DNA of 64,000 nt, taken from positions 1,054,001 to 1,118,000 of the forward strand of contig NZ_JAFIBY010000001.1 of the NCBI RefSeq assembly GCF_017832355.1, read 5' to 3'. Made by a program: the position numbers and the translations under genes. The notes under the pieces were generated by a model, which was not told the origin of the DNA, did not search any database, and saw only the letters and a list, made by a program, of their open reading frames with translations. This document shows, one piece after another, positions 1 through 9,378 of this stretch. This DNA comes from Serratia sp. PL17. Its GTDB lineage: Bacteria; Pseudomonadota; Gammaproteobacteria; Enterobacterales; Enterobacteriaceae. How positions within the stretch are numbered: the first letter of the stretch is position 1; each line of letters opens with the position of its first letter.

Positions 1-2
1 TT

Positions 3-695
3 CAACCTGTTTACTCAATGGAGGGCAGGCTGTTAGCGGTAGAAATCTTGAACCGTTTTAATAGTCTGGACGGTGATTTGGCTATGCCGGCTGACATTGG
101 GATTAATTTATTGACCGCTGAGCAAAGGATTGAGTTATTTAATGAGCAATTGAAATTGGCAGAACAGAATGCACCCTGGTTTGCCGAAAACAACGTGTTG
201 TTGACGCTGAATATCGAAGAAACTCTTGTCGATTTGATACTCACTGATGATCAACTGTGTGAACGCATCAGAAAGTGGCCTTTTATTGCCTTTGAAATCA
301 GTGAAGGTTTTCCGAATCTTTCGGCAGGTAAAAACAATGAAAAAATCTACCGGCTTAGCGAGAGGTTTTCGCTATGGTTGGATGATTTTGGTTCTGGTCA
401 GGCAACGTTGACGGCATTGTATGATGGTTTGTTCGACTATGTGAAAATTGACAAGCGTTTTTACTGGCAGTTGTTTACCCATCAGGGATATGACGTGGTC
501 ATTGACTCGCTATTAAAGAATATCAATCTGCTGTGTAAGGGGGTGATCGTCGGAGGAATAGAGAAAAAGGAATACTTTAATAAGCTCAGACATGCTGGCG
601 TTTTTGGGCTGCAAGGTTTTTTATGGCCTAGCGTCGGTGTGGATAATCTGGCAGCGTTACGGGTAACACCCGATGAGTTTAATAACAATAATTGA
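3..695 (+). CDS. ydiV: YdiV-type EAL-domain protein (5' end outside window)
   Basis: The frame is open to the window edge: five in-frame codons (QPVYS) precede the first ATG at 18, so the true start lies upstream. The sequence follows E. coli YdiV along its length (LLTAEQ/LTEEQ, YPFIE-like WPFIAFE, GGI near the end, LQG-LWP). YdiV is an EAL-fold protein that binds FlhD and blocks flagellar gene activation. Here several residues of active cyclic-di-GMP phosphodiesterases remain: Glu of an EIL in place of EAL, Asn of LNIEET, Glu of FEISE, both Asp of DDFGSG, Lys of VKIDK. The usual EGVE motif reads GGIE. Its place next to selO matches ydiV-ydiU in E. coli. Whether it is an enzyme or only a binding protein cannot be decided from sequence. 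Confidence 0.8.
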   Translation, partial: QPVYSMEGRLLAVEILNRFNSLDGDLAMPADIGINLLTAEQRIELFNEQLKLAEQNAPWFAENNVLLTLNIEETLVDLILTDDQLCERIRKWPFIAFEISEGFPNLSAGKNNEKIYRLSERFSLWLDDFGSGQATLTALYDGLFDYVKIDKRFYWQLFTHQGYDVVIDSLLKNINLLCKGVIVGGIEKKEYFNKLRHAGVFGLQGFLWPSVGVDNLAALRVTPDEFNNNN

Positions 696-720
696 GACCG
701 CACACACAACGGAGCCAATA

Positions 721-840
721 GTGGACTGGATGATTTTTTCTGTGATTCCGGCGCTGTTATTCATTATCATTTTCTCGCTGATTAAGTATTTTATCTACCA
801 GCGTAAAAAGACATTTAAGTCGTATCGGCATAAACGCTGA
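721..840 (+). CDS. Small single-pass membrane peptide (39 aa)
   Basis: A 39-codon frame starts at GTG 721, with GGAG at 711-714 six bases upstream. It begins 25 bases after the EAL gene stop. The product has a short polar N-terminus, a hydrophobic run of about 18 residues rich in Ile, Leu and Phe (about residues 4-22), and a very basic tail ([12 protein letters not shown], ending RHKR). This is the pattern of a one-helix inner-membrane peptide with its C-terminus in the cytoplasm. The good ribosome site and tight spacing argue for a real gene, possibly co-transcribed with the EAL gene. I do not recognise a named family. Confidence 0.6.
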   Translation: MDWMIFSVIPALLFIIIFSLIKYFIYQRKKTFKSYRHKR

Positions 841-941
841 TCTCCCGCATCTGCCCGCGTTTCGGGCAGATGCGTTCTCCCTACATTTCCTCTGTGTTAA
901 TCGTTCCGTCCTGGCTCTACACTAGCTGTAACGGAGGGCCT

Positions 942-2384
942 ATGCCGCAGTTTGAAAATGCTTACCATGACCAGCTAGCCGGTTTTTATACCGAATTGAA
1001 CCCTACGCCGCTGAAAGGCGCTCGCCTGCTGTATCACAGTGAGCCACTCGCGCGTGAGTTGGGGCTGGACGAAAGTTGGTTTACCCAAGATAAAACCCCG
1101 ATTTGGGCGGGTGAAACGCTGCTGCCAGGGATGAAACCGTTGGCACAGGTATACAGTGGGCACCAGTTCGGGGTTTGGGCTGGGCAGTTGGGTGATGGCC
1201 GTGGCATTCTGCTGGGCGAACAGCGACTGGCCGATGGCCGCAGTATGGACTGGCATCTGAAAGGGGCCGGAATGACGCCATACTCGCGTATGGGGGATGG
1301 CCGTGCGGTGCTACGTTCGGCGATCCGCGAGTTCCTGGCCTCTGAGGCAATGCATCATCTGGGTATTCCAACAACGCGAGCACTGACCATTGTGACCAGT
1401 GAGCATCCCGTTTACCGTGAACAGCCGGAACACGGAGCGATGCTATTGCGCGTAGCAGAAAGTCATGTCCGCTTCGGCCATTTTGAACATTTCTACTACC
1501 GCAAACAGCCAGAGCAGGTACAACAGTTAGCTGATTTTGTCATTGCCCGCCACTGGCCGCAGTTTCAAGATCAAAGCGATGGCTATTTGCAGTGGTTTAC
1601 CGATGTCGTCGAACGTACCGCACGGCTTATCGCCCATTGGCAGACCGTTGGCTTCGCACATGGCGTGATGAATACCGATAATATGTCGATTCTGGGTATG
1701 ACCATTGATTACGGCCCCTATGGCTTCCTGGATGATTACCAGCCCGACTATATCTGCAACCATTCTGACCATCAGGGCCGTTATGCATTTGATAATCAAC
1801 CGGCAGCCGCATTGTGGAACCTCCACCGGCTGGCGCAGACGCTGTCCGGATTGATGAGCACCGAACAGTTGCAGCAGGCGCTAGGAGCCTACGAACCGGC
1901 GCTGATGCGTGCCTACGGAGAGCAAATGCGGGCCAAGCTCGGTTTCTTCACCCAGTCGCAGCAGGATAACGATCTGCTTACCGGGTTGTTGAGCATGATG
2001 GCACAAGAAGGGCGGGATTATAGCCGTACCTTCCGTTTGTTGGGCCAAACGGAACAGCAACAAGCGCAGTCGCCATTACGGGATGAGTTTATTGATCGCG
2101 CCGCATTCGACAGTTGGTATCAGCAATATCGCCAGCGTTTGCAGCAAGAACAGGTGAGTGATGCCGAGCGTCAGCGGGCAATGAATGCCGTGAATCCTAA
2201 GTTAATTCTGCGCAACTATCTGGCACAGCAGGCGATCGAGAGTGCTGAACAGAACGATGTGAGCAAACTGGCACGTTTGCATCAGGCCTTACTGACCCCT
2301 TTTGCTGACACAGCGGAATATGACGATCTCGCGGCGTTGCCGCCAGATTGGGGCAAACACCTGGAGATTTCCTGCTCGAGCTGA
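942..2384 (+). CDS. selO: Protein adenylyltransferase SelO
   Basis: 480-residue pseudokinase of the SelO (YdiU) family. SelO proteins transfer AMP from ATP to Ser, Thr or Tyr of target proteins and are tied to redox stress. The family core is clear: GQLGDGRG (about 81-88), [15 protein letters not shown] (about 117-131), HGVMNTDNM (about 240-248) and the metal-binding DYGP at Asp256. It ends CSS, where the Cys stands at the selenocysteine position of animal SelO. The ATG at 942 was chosen over the upstream in-frame ATG at 870 because it follows GGAGGG at 933-938 and gives the family length. Confidence 0.95.
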   Translation: MPQFENAYHDQLAGFYTELNPTPLKGARLLYHSEPLARELGLDESWFTQDKTPIWAGETLLPGMKPLAQVYSGHQFGVWAGQLGDGRGILLGEQRLADGRSMDWHLKGAGMTPYSRMGDGRAVLRSAIREFLASEAMHHLGIPTTRALTIVTSEHPVYREQPEHGAMLLRVAESHVRFGHFEHFYYRKQPEQVQQLADFVIARHWPQFQDQSDGYLQWFTDVVERTARLIAHWQTVGFAHGVMNTDNMSILGMTIDYGPYGFLDDYQPDYICNHSDHQGRYAFDNQPAAALWNLHRLAQTLSGLMSTEQLQQALGAYEPALMRAYGEQMRAKLGFFTQSQQDNDLLTGLLSMMAQEGRDYSRTFRLLGQTEQQQAQSPLRDEFIDRAAFDSWYQQYRQRLQQEQVSDAERQRAMNAVNPKLILRNYLAQQAIESAEQNDVSKLARLHQALLTPFADTAEYDDLAALPPDWGKHLEISCSS

Positions 2385-2385
2385 A

Positions 2386-2521
2386 ATACCCGTCGTCTTT
2401 CAAGCTGCAGGGTGGTTACCTGCACTCAGTGACGTGGCCCGTCCATGGGCCACACCCCTCGCTGCGAGCCGCGTTCACATCAGCTGGGCGCCTGACTGCA
2501 ACTTAACATTCATCGGGTATA
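2386..2521. repeat. MITE-like palindromic intergenic element (136 bp)
   Basis: The gap between the convergent selO and hmuV genes is filled by an element with related inverted ends. The left end reads ATACCCGTCGTCTTTCAAGC followed by TGCAG. The right end, read on the other strand, is ATACCCGATGAATGTTAAGT followed by TGCAG. The inside carries a GTGGCCCGTCCATGGGCCAC hairpin at about 2433-2452. There is no open frame of its own. A related left end recurs at 61760. This looks like a non-autonomous interspersed repeat that sits between genes and folds in RNA. Confidence 0.65.
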
Positions 2522-2536
2522 GGCATGGCAGTCAAC

Positions 2537-3322
2537 TCATTGGCGCAAATACACCTGCGGCAACGCCACTTCCGGGTGGTGCACCACTCCCAAGTCCGCC
2601 TGATACCAACGGGTGAGAATCTCCGCCTGCAAGACCTCTTGTGGCGTCCCCGAAGCGACCAGTTGCCCCTGATGCAGCAACAAAATGCGGTCGGCATACA
2701 GCGCGGCCAGGTTGAGGTCGTGCAGTACGCAGCACACGGCAATGGGCTGCTGGCGTGTCAGCGTCCGCAGTAGCCTCAGCGTATGCTGCTGGTGGTAGAG
2801 ATCCAATGCTGACGTCGGTTCGTCAAGAAACAGCCAGGCCGGAGAGGGCTGTGGCTGCCAGAGTTGTGCCAATACGCGGGCAAGCTGCACCCGTTGCTGT
2901 TCACCGCCGGAAAGTTGGCGATAATCTCGTTGTGCCAATTCAAGGCAGCCGGTTTGCGTCATCACCTGTTGTATTGCTTGCTGCGCATCCCGCTTGCCAT
3001 GTGGCGCACGCCCCATGCTGACCACTTCTTCTACCGTAAAGGGAAAGGCCAAATCACTATGCTGGCGCATTACCGCGCGCACCTTCGCCAATTGCTGGGG
3101 ATGCCACTGTTCTAACGGGCGTCCGAGCAACTGGCATTCGCCACAACCTGGAGCCAGATACCCGGTTAACACACGTAGCAACGTCGACTTACCCGCACCA
3201 TTCGGCCCGATAATCGCCACCATTTCACCGCTGTTGATGCTGAGTGACACGTCGTTGATTAACCTGCGTGAACCCAGGCTGTAGCGTAATTGCTGCGCTG
3301 TCAGACTTGATGTGTTATCCAC
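2537..3322 (-). CDS. hmuV: Haem ABC transporter ATP-binding protein HmuV
   Basis: 261-residue ABC ATPase that powers haem import through HmuU. Visible motifs are Walker [10 protein letters not shown], the [18 protein letters not shown] signature, Walker [14 protein letters not shown] and the switch His of CVLHDLN. The start is taken as GTG 3322, which overlaps the hmuU stop (GTGGATAA) and has GGGAG seven bases upstream. A nearer GTG at 3328 leaves almost no spacing and a longer frame from 3373 runs deep into hmuU. It is the last gene of the hmuRSTUV run, and the overlaps indicate translational coupling. Confidence 0.93.
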   Translation of the reverse strand: MDNTSSLTAQQLRYSLGSRRLINDVSLSINSGEMVAIIGPNGAGKSTLLRVLTGYLAPGCGECQLLGRPLEQWHPQQLAKVRAVMRQHSDLAFPFTVEEVVSMGRAPHGKRDAQQAIQQVMTQTGCLELAQRDYRQLSGGEQQRVQLARVLAQLWQPQPSPAWLFLDEPTSALDLYHQQHTLRLLRTLTRQQPIAVCCVLHDLNLAALYADRILLLHQGQLVASGTPQEVLQAEILTRWYQADLGVVHHPEVALPQVYLRQ

Positions 3323-4319
3323 CCACACGCTCCCGCTGGCGCATGACCAGCCATAAGAAGTAAGGCCCGCCAATCAGACTGGTCATCAAGCCGACGGGCA
3401 TTTCCGCCGGTGCAACCAGCGTGCGTGCAAACGTATCGCTGACTAAAAGCAGGCAAGCTCCCCCCAGTGCAGAACAAGGCAACAGCCAGCGATGGTCACC
3501 GCCAAGGCGCATACGAACCAGATGCGGTACCACCAGCCCGATAAAGCCAATCACGCCGCTCATTGCCACTGCCGCGCCAATCAACAATGCGCTTAATAAC
3601 AACAGCTGCAGTTTGGCACGCTGGACGTTCACGCCAAGATAATGTACCTCTTCATCACCCAGTTGCAGCAGGTTCAGTCTACGCGCTTGCAACAGCGTGA
3701 GTAGGGTCGCGGGTAAAATCAGGGTGGCGGAAACCGCCAGCGTAGGCCACTGCGACTGGCTCAAGCTGCCCATCATCCACAATGAAAACTGGCGCAATTG
3801 CTGATCGTTACTGAGGTAAGACAGTACGCCAATTGCCGCCATGCACAGCGCATTGATGGCAATACCCGCCAGTAACAGACGCGACAGGCTCCCGTGCCCG
3901 CTGCGGCTGATACCGTAGATCAGGATAGACACCAGCATGCTGCCGAGAAACGCCGCCAGCATGTGGCCATAGAGGGCAACTACCGGTGGTAACGCCAGTG
4001 GCATCACGATAATCAGTGCGACAAACAGCGCACCGCCACTGCTGATACCCAGCAAGCTGGGGTCAGCCAACGGGTTGCGGAACAGCCCCTGCATTACGGC
4101 ACCGGACACGGCTAACGCGCAGCCAATCACCACCGCTAACAGCACGCGCGGCAGACGGATGTTTAACCAGATATGCCAGGTGGTGTCGCTGAACGGTTGC
4201 TGCCACAAGGTACGGAATGACAAGGTCAGTGCACCCATATTGGCGGCACCCAGCGCCAGAAGCGTCAGTAACACCAGCAGGCTGGCAATCGCCAGGCGTG
4301 GGGAAGTGCGACTGCGCAT
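3315..4319 (-). CDS. hmuU: Haem ABC transporter permease HmuU
   Basis: 334-residue FecCD-family inner-membrane permease with about ten hydrophobic segments. Typical family stretches are [30 protein letters not shown] near residues 62-88 and the VPHLVR loop that contacts the ATPase. It forms the membrane channel for haem delivered by HmuT. The ATG at 4319 shares a TAATG with the hmuT stop, so the two genes are translationally coupled. Confidence 0.94.
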   Translation of the reverse strand: MRSRTSPRLAIASLLVLLTLLALGAANMGALTLSFRTLWQQPFSDTTWHIWLNIRLPRVLLAVVIGCALAVSGAVMQGLFRNPLADPSLLGISSGGALFVALIIVMPLALPPVVALYGHMLAAFLGSMLVSILIYGISRSGHGSLSRLLLAGIAINALCMAAIGVLSYLSNDQQLRQFSLWMMGSLSQSQWPTLAVSATLILPATLLTLLQARRLNLLQLGDEEVHYLGVNVQRAKLQLLLLSALLIGAAVAMSGVIGFIGLVVPHLVRMRLGGDHRWLLPCSALGGACLLLVSDTFARTLVAPAEMPVGLMTSLIGGPYFLWLVMRQRERVGG

Positions 4320-5149
4320 TACTTTTGCTCCGCCGCATTACGCAATTTAGCCAGCGCGGCAGGCGTTTCTAACCCAAAACCGAGCAGCGCCATATCGTCA
4401 ACGACCAGCACACGATGTTGTTTACCGGCAGGCGTGAGTGCAATGCCGGGCAATTTCCAAAGTTGTTCCTGCCCACCGAGGGTTTTAATGCCGTCAGTGG
4501 TGACCAACAACAGATCGGGTGCACTGGCGATCACGCCTTCCTGCGACAGCGGGCGGTAGCGGCTAAATCCTTGCATGGCGTTCTTCAGACCGGCTGCGGT
4601 GATGACCGCATCAGCCGCGGTGTGCTGCCCGGCAGCCATGGGGGTAATGCCGCCATGGCTCATGACGAACAAGACCCTGACCGGCAAGGCATCGGTTTTT
4701 ACCGCCGCCAACTGTTGCTGGTAGCGCGTGTTTAACGCCTTGCCTTGGGCGGTTCGTTGCAGTGCATTGGCAATGACGGTGATTTTTTCCGGCACGCTCT
4801 GCAACGTGGTATCGCCTGGAATGCGCACCACGTTAACGCCGCTTTCTTCCAGTTGTTTCAGTACCAAGGCCGGCTCGGCCAACTCAGTGGTCAATACCAT
4901 CGTGGGTTTTAACGCCAGAATGCCTTCGGCATTAAGCTGGCGCATGTAGCCGACATCCGGCAGTTTTTTGACGGCTTCCGGTTGCAGACTGGTACTGTCT
5001 CGCGCTATCACCTCATCGCCCGCGCCCAGTGCGAAGGCAATTTCGGTGACGTCACCGCCTATCGAGACAATACGTTCTGCCGCCGTAGCGGTGAAGGGTA
5101 ACGCCAGCGCAATGCACAACGCCAGGCGACGGGTCAATGAGGATGTCAT
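4319..5149 (-). CDS. hmuT: Periplasmic haem-binding protein HmuT
   Basis: 276-residue substrate-binding protein of the haem ABC importer. The N-terminus has a basic start, a hydrophobic core and a TATAAE-type signal cleavage region near residue 24. The mature part begins [18 protein letters not shown], the typical start of the BtuF/HmuT fold. Residues such as MSHGG near the middle fit haem-binding proteins. The start ATG overlaps the hmuS stop by four bases (5146-5149). Confidence 0.92.
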   Translation of the reverse strand: MTSSLTRRLALCIALALPFTATAAERIVSIGGDVTEIAFALGAGDEVIARDSTSLQPEAVKKLPDVGYMRQLNAEGILALKPTMVLTTELAEPALVLKQLEESGVNVVRIPGDTTLQSVPEKITVIANALQRTAQGKALNTRYQQQLAAVKTDALPVRVLFVMSHGGITPMAAGQHTAADAVITAAGLKNAMQGFSRYRPLSQEGVIASAPDLLLVTTDGIKTLGGQEQLWKLPGIALTPAGKQHRVLVVDDMALLGFGLETPAALAKLRNAAEQK

Positions 5150-6180
5150 GCAGCAATGTCCTTAGGTTCAAGTGCCGCAACCTGCTCGCGCCACTGGGTT
5201 TGTTCAGGTTGACCTTCAGTACGTTGACCGTAAAGCTGGGCGATTTGTGTCCCATCAGCAGCGAACAATTCCAGACTGGTGACAAAGCCGTCTTTGGTTG
5301 GTTTGCGGGTGATCCAACTTTCGGCGATGGCATCTTCGATCAGGTGCAGGGTGAAGCGACGGTTAAACACGTTAATCCAGCCTTCCTGTGGCATCAGACG
5401 CTCGATCTGACCGGTAAAGATCTGCACACAGCCACGGTTGCCGACAAAAATCATGATTTCGTTTTGCAGGCCGAGCGCTGCGTTGAGCAACTGGGACAGG
5501 GCGCTGTTATCCACCCGGTAGGCCAAATCGTTGCCGACGGCCTTGAAGGCCTGCTGACGCGTCAGCTTATTGCGGCTTAACAACTGGAAGAACTGGTGAA
5601 CGTCGGTCATTTCACGCCATTCGCGGTCGATCTTTTCGTTGTCCGGTGCGGCGTTACTGACCGTAGCGTCCGGGGCTTTCAGTTCCAACGCCGGATTTTC
5701 TGCACTCAGATGGCGCTCCACCAACGCCATCCAGGCGGACAGGTCGGTCTCGTCGGTGGTGTACACCTTATGCAACGCGTCACCCTGATGATCGAAGAAC
5801 TGAATGCTGTGACGCACGCCGCGCTTGTTGGTTTCGCTCATGGCGAAGGCGCTGGCCCACTGGTTGAGGAACAGCCGCAAATCCAACTCGCGCGGGTTGA
5901 GGATCAGCCCCGCGTGTCCGTTCAGGTGTTGGTTGAGGTAGCGCCCCATCTGCTCGTGCACCGCGTAGCTGTTACGGGTGATGGATTTGGTGACGCCAAC
6001 CTGCTCCAATTCGGTCAGCAGGGTACGGGCATCAGTCTGAAGGCGGCGGGTATCCTGACCAACGCGAGCATGGGTCAGTTCCGCTTCGCTAACGCCAAGC
6101 AGTTCGGCCAAATCACGTGCATATTTGCCTGGGTTATCAATCTTGGCCTGCTGGTAGCGTGCGTAGAGGGTATTGCTCAT
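5146..6180 (-). CDS. hmuS: Haem-handling protein HmuS
   Basis: 344-residue cytoplasmic protein of the HemS/HmuS/ChuS family, which accepts imported haem and, in family members, stores or breaks it down. The size matches the family and two related halves of the fold are expected; the N-terminus [20 protein letters not shown] is typical. It lies between the receptor gene and hmuTUV. Its ribosome site is AGGAG just before the ATG. The 63-bp gap to hmuR carries a strong hairpin, so its dose relative to the receptor may be set at that point. Confidence 0.92.
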   Translation of the reverse strand: MSNTLYARYQQAKIDNPGKYARDLAELLGVSEAELTHARVGQDTRRLQTDARTLLTELEQVGVTKSITRNSYAVHEQMGRYLNQHLNGHAGLILNPRELDLRLFLNQWASAFAMSETNKRGVRHSIQFFDHQGDALHKVYTTDETDLSAWMALVERHLSAENPALELKAPDATVSNAAPDNEKIDREWREMTDVHQFFQLLSRNKLTRQQAFKAVGNDLAYRVDNSALSQLLNAALGLQNEIMIFVGNRGCVQIFTGQIERLMPQEGWINVFNRRFTLHLIEDAIAESWITRKPTKDGFVTSLELFAADGTQIAQLYGQRTEGQPEQTQWREQVAALEPKDIAA

Positions 6181-6207
6181 AAATAGTTCTCCTGTGTAAG
6201 GTGCAAT

Positions 6208-6232
6208 CGGCGGGCATTCGGGTTGCCCGCCG
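6208..6232 (-). terminator. Hairpin between hmuR and hmuS
   Basis: CGGCGGGCA and TGCCCGCCG form a nine-pair stem with a seven-base loop in the short gap between the receptor gene and hmuS. No T-run follows on the minus strand, so it is more likely an attenuation or mRNA-processing signal than a full terminator. Confidence 0.5.
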
Positions 6233-6243
6233 GACTTAAAACG

Positions 6244-8334
6244 TTACCACTGGTAGCTGACCAACAGTTTGGCATTACGGCCATCCTGCGGAATGCCCTG
6301 CGGCGAGTAATATTCTTTGTCGAAGGCGTTCCCCAGCACCACGGTGGTGGTGACGCCTTGCAGACGATCGCGACCTTTATAGCTCAGGTAAAAGTCGTTG
6401 ACGCCGTAGCCGCCTTGTTCTGGCGTGCCGGTTTCTACGCGGCTAGCCCGTTGGGCTAAGGTGGCGACCCAACCGGTTGACAGGCCTGTTTCGCCGAGTG
6501 GAATATCCAATGTGCTCGTGACGGTGTCTGGATTGATGCTGTTTAGCCATTCGCCGCTGGTTTCGTTCTTGCCGCGGGTACGGTTGTATGCCAAGTCCCA
6601 GCCAAAAATCGAGGTTTTATAGCTCAGCATGGCGTCCCAACCCCAGATTTTTGCCCGGTCGATGTTGGTCGAGAACGTGGTACAGCTGATGCAATAAGGG
6701 CCACGTGGGCCGCGCCCCAGCTCCATGGTGACGTCCGTGGTAATGTAGTCCCGCGCCTTGGTGTCGAAGTAGCTGGCTTTAAATTGCAGGCTGTCATCAG
6801 CCAACAACAGATCGTCAAAGCGTAATCCAAAACCGTATTCTTGGGTCGCATTGGTTTCAGGCTTCAGATTTGGGTTGGGCACCCAGTTGTTGGTAATGGT
6901 GGTAGGCCCCATAGGGATCGAGAAGTGTTTGGAATCGTTGTACATCTCTCCCATCGTTGGGGCACGGAATGCCTGCGAGTAGGAGCCGAACAGCATCAAC
7001 CAATCGGTTGGCGTGATGCTGACTGCACCGCGAGAGGACCACTTGTCGGCATCCACATCCGCATACCCGTCGCTAGAGCCTTTGTAATTGTCGTAGCGTG
7101 TCCCGGCAAGCAGGGTGATAGGCAAATCACGCAGGGTGATTTCGTCTTGTAACCAGCCGGAAGCAAAGTTGATTTTTGCCTGTGGGAAGCTTTCCGTGGC
7201 GCCACCTGGCGTTTGTTCCTGCTTGTAAGCTTCACTGCCGTAGGTAAACAAGTGGGAAGCGAAGGTATCCGCAAACAGCCGCGTGCGGTTTTCCAACTTC
7301 GCACCCCGCGTGGTTTGCTTGCGGGCCTCATCTTCACTGCCGTTGGTGTGTGCGTTAATCTCTACTTCGGAGTAATAGACTTTCGCTTCTGCGTCGAGCC
7401 AGTCTTGGCCTACAGGTTTCAATTTGTAGCTAAGTTGACCGTCACGCTGGATGGTAGAACGGTCGGTCATCAGGTTACCGCTGCTGCTGGCGGACTCTTG
7501 CGGGTTCTTTGGCTCCTGCGCCCGGTTATTGTAGTAGCGTAAATTCCCGCTTAACGATTGGTTCTCATCGAGCGTCCATGTCCCTTTGGCTAACACATTG
7601 CTGATGGTTTCATCATTCGGTGCATCGAAGCCGTTACCCTGGCGCAGATTACCGACATCACGGGTGCCGAATGACAGCAAACCGTCGAGATTGTCAGTCC
7701 TGCCGTAGGTGCTGGCACCCATACCCAGGCTGTGATCGCCGCTACCCGCGGTGCCATAGACCCGGTAGCCGCTATTGTGACCCGGCATTAATAGATCGGC
7801 GGCATCCACCGTTTCATAGGCAATTACGCCGCCCAACGCACCGCTGCCATACAACAGGGCAGAAGGGCCGCGCACCACTTCAATACGCTTTACCAGAGCA
7901 GGGTCGAGGAATGTCGCACCAAGGTGCCCGGTGTCAGTGCCCTGACGAATACCGTCTACCAGCGTTAGTACGCCATTTTTACCATAGCCGCGCATAAAAA
8001 CGTCCTGACCGTTGCTGCGACCGGTGCCATTGACGGTAATACCCGGCACGCGGCGTAGCATATCGGCGGCGCTGGTGGCGGTCTGGCTTTCAGGCGTATC
8101 GCCCTCGATCACCGTGACCATCATTGGTGCTTCGAAGCTACTGCGCGCGTTGCCGGTGGCGGCCACGGTCATTGTTTCGTCGCTGGCTTTGTCTTTTTTC
8201 GCTGGTGAAGCCGCCGTCGTAGAACGAGAAGAGGTCGTGCTGTTGGTTTGTGCAAAAGTCACCGCCGGCAGAGCACAGGCAATCGCCAGACTCAATGCGG
8301 ATAAACGCAGCCGGGTGGAAGGGGTCAGAGGCAT
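6244..8334 (-). CDS. hmuR: TonB-dependent haem receptor HmuR/HemR
   Basis: 696-residue outer-membrane receptor for haem or haemoproteins. There is a signal peptide ending near AQTNS (about residue 29), a TonB box-like DETMTVAATG, a plug domain with the DILRRVPGI-like DMLRRVPGITVNG and VEVVRGPSALLYGSGALGG, then a 22-strand barrel ending in aromatic Trp. FRAP (QAFRAPTMGEMY) and NPNL (PNPNLKPET) boxes mark the haem-receptor subgroup, with a His between them (SKHFSIP), a position used for haem binding in HemR. GGAG precedes the ATG. It is under the Fur box before hemP. Confidence 0.94.
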   Translation of the reverse strand: MPLTPSTRLRLSALSLAIACALPAVTFAQTNSTTSSRSTTAASPAKKDKASDETMTVAATGNARSSFEAPMMVTVIEGDTPESQTATSAADMLRRVPGITVNGTGRSNGQDVFMRGYGKNGVLTLVDGIRQGTDTGHLGATFLDPALVKRIEVVRGPSALLYGSGALGGVIAYETVDAADLLMPGHNSGYRVYGTAGSGDHSLGMGASTYGRTDNLDGLLSFGTRDVGNLRQGNGFDAPNDETISNVLAKGTWTLDENQSLSGNLRYYNNRAQEPKNPQESASSSGNLMTDRSTIQRDGQLSYKLKPVGQDWLDAEAKVYYSEVEINAHTNGSEDEARKQTTRGAKLENRTRLFADTFASHLFTYGSEAYKQEQTPGGATESFPQAKINFASGWLQDEITLRDLPITLLAGTRYDNYKGSSDGYADVDADKWSSRGAVSITPTDWLMLFGSYSQAFRAPTMGEMYNDSKHFSIPMGPTTITNNWVPNPNLKPETNATQEYGFGLRFDDLLLADDSLQFKASYFDTKARDYITTDVTMELGRGPRGPYCISCTTFSTNIDRAKIWGWDAMLSYKTSIFGWDLAYNRTRGKNETSGEWLNSINPDTVTSTLDIPLGETGLSTGWVATLAQRASRVETGTPEQGGYGVNDFYLSYKGRDRLQGVTTTVVLGNAFDKEYYSPQGIPQDGRNAKLLVSYQW

Positions 8335-8427
8335 GTCGCAACTCTCCGTATGTTTTTAACATATCAATAGATTTGCTGGCTGCCTGGATCAACATCGATC
8401 GGGGTGGCTGGCGTTAAGGGATAGGTG

Positions 8428-8619
8428 TTATTTGGTCAGGATCAATTTCCCGGCTTTGGTCTGCCGCAGCTGATAGCGCTGGCCCTGATGGATGATGATC
8501 GCCACGCCATCGGCATCAAGCAGCTGAGTGCTGTCGTAGCAAGGAGGCGAGGTCAGGCCGGTCGCCGCGGGGCTAGCGGCTTTGGCGGGTAGATTATGAT
8601 TGTGATTATCCATCGTCAT
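8428..8619 (-). CDS. hemP: Haem uptake protein HemP/HmuP
   Basis: 63-residue HemP family protein (E. coli YdiE). The C-terminal core LLDADGVAIIIHQGQRYQLR, followed by QTKAGKLILTK, is the family hallmark. HemP/HmuP proteins are small factors linked to haem-uptake operons and in some bacteria help activate the receptor gene. It is the first gene behind the Fur box. Two Met codons (8619 and 8613) are possible starts and neither has a strong ribosome site. Confidence 0.85.
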   Translation of the reverse strand: MTMDNHNHNLPAKAASPAATGLTSPPCYDSTQLLDADGVAIIIHQGQRYQLRQTKAGKLILTK

Positions 8620-8659
8620 GTGTTTATAAAACAGACCATTAAATAGTAATTAATATCAA

Positions 8660-8678
8660 AGTGAGAATCATTATCATG
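8660..8678 (-). promoter_or_regulatory. Fur box of the hemP-hmuRSTUV operon
   Basis: AGTGAGAATCATTATCATG lies about 40 bases before hemP and matches the Fur consensus GATAATGATAATCATTATC well in its core (GAATCATTATC). It predicts repression of haem uptake when iron is plentiful. Confidence 0.8.
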
Positions 8679-8780
8679 TGAACGAAAGGTTACATCAAGG
8701 AAAATTTTCTTACCAATGGAACCTTTTTGCAGGAAAGTGATGTGGTACGGGCTGAGCGACTCAGCCCGTGAAAATTGCGG

Positions 8781-9266
8781 TTATTTCAGCAGGGTTTCGA
8801 TACGGTCAAATAAGCGTTCGGGTTTGGTGATCGGCGCGAAGCGTTTCACTCGTTGGCCGTCTGCCGTCAGCAAGAACTTGGTGAAGTTCCATTTGATGCG
8901 TTGGCTACCGAATACACCCGGTGCCAGTCGCTTTAATTCGTTAAACAGCGGGTGTGCACCCGGACCGTTAACTTCAATTTTGCTGAACAGCGGGAAGCTG
9001 ACGCCGTAGTTCAACGTGCAGAAGTTGGCGATTTCCAGCGGATCACCGGGTTCTTGTGCTCCGAATTGATTACAGGGAAAGCCCAGTACCATCAGGCCGC
9101 GCTCGCGGTAGTATTGCCAAAGGTTTTCCAACCCACGGTACTGCGGTGTAAACCCGCATTTGCTGGCGGTATTCACCACCAAATAGGCCCGGGCAGGGAA
9201 ATCACCCAGGGTTTTGTGTTCCCCTTGCAATGTAACGCAGGGGATGGATAACAATGAATTGCTCAT
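8781..9266 (-). CDS. btuE: Glutathione/thioredoxin peroxidase BtuE
   Basis: 161-residue thiol peroxidase of the GPx family, reducing peroxides in the cytoplasm or periplasm. All active-site elements are seen: the peroxidatic Cys in NTASKCGFTPQY, Gln in CNQFGAQEPG and Trp-Asn in KWNFTKFL. The ATG at 9266 has GGAG eight bases upstream; the longer frame from 9320 adds 18 residues without family match. In E. coli btuE sits with btuCD on the other side of ydiV; here it is between hemP and aroH. The name btuE is by family, and another GPx paralogue is possible. Confidence 0.8.
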   Translation of the reverse strand: MSNSLLSIPCVTLQGEHKTLGDFPARAYLVVNTASKCGFTPQYRGLENLWQYYRERGLMVLGFPCNQFGAQEPGDPLEIANFCTLNYGVSFPLFSKIEVNGPGAHPLFNELKRLAPGVFGSQRIKWNFTKFLLTADGQRVKRFAPITKPERLFDRIETLLK

Positions 9267-9378
9267 GCAGGGAACTCCATATCCTGTGACGAAAGCGCTT
9301 TCGCGCTGCAGACTGGGCATAATTATAGATGAGTCGCTGGCGGGTGGAAAAGCCGGGGCGGGCGCCCCGGTGAGTGGC

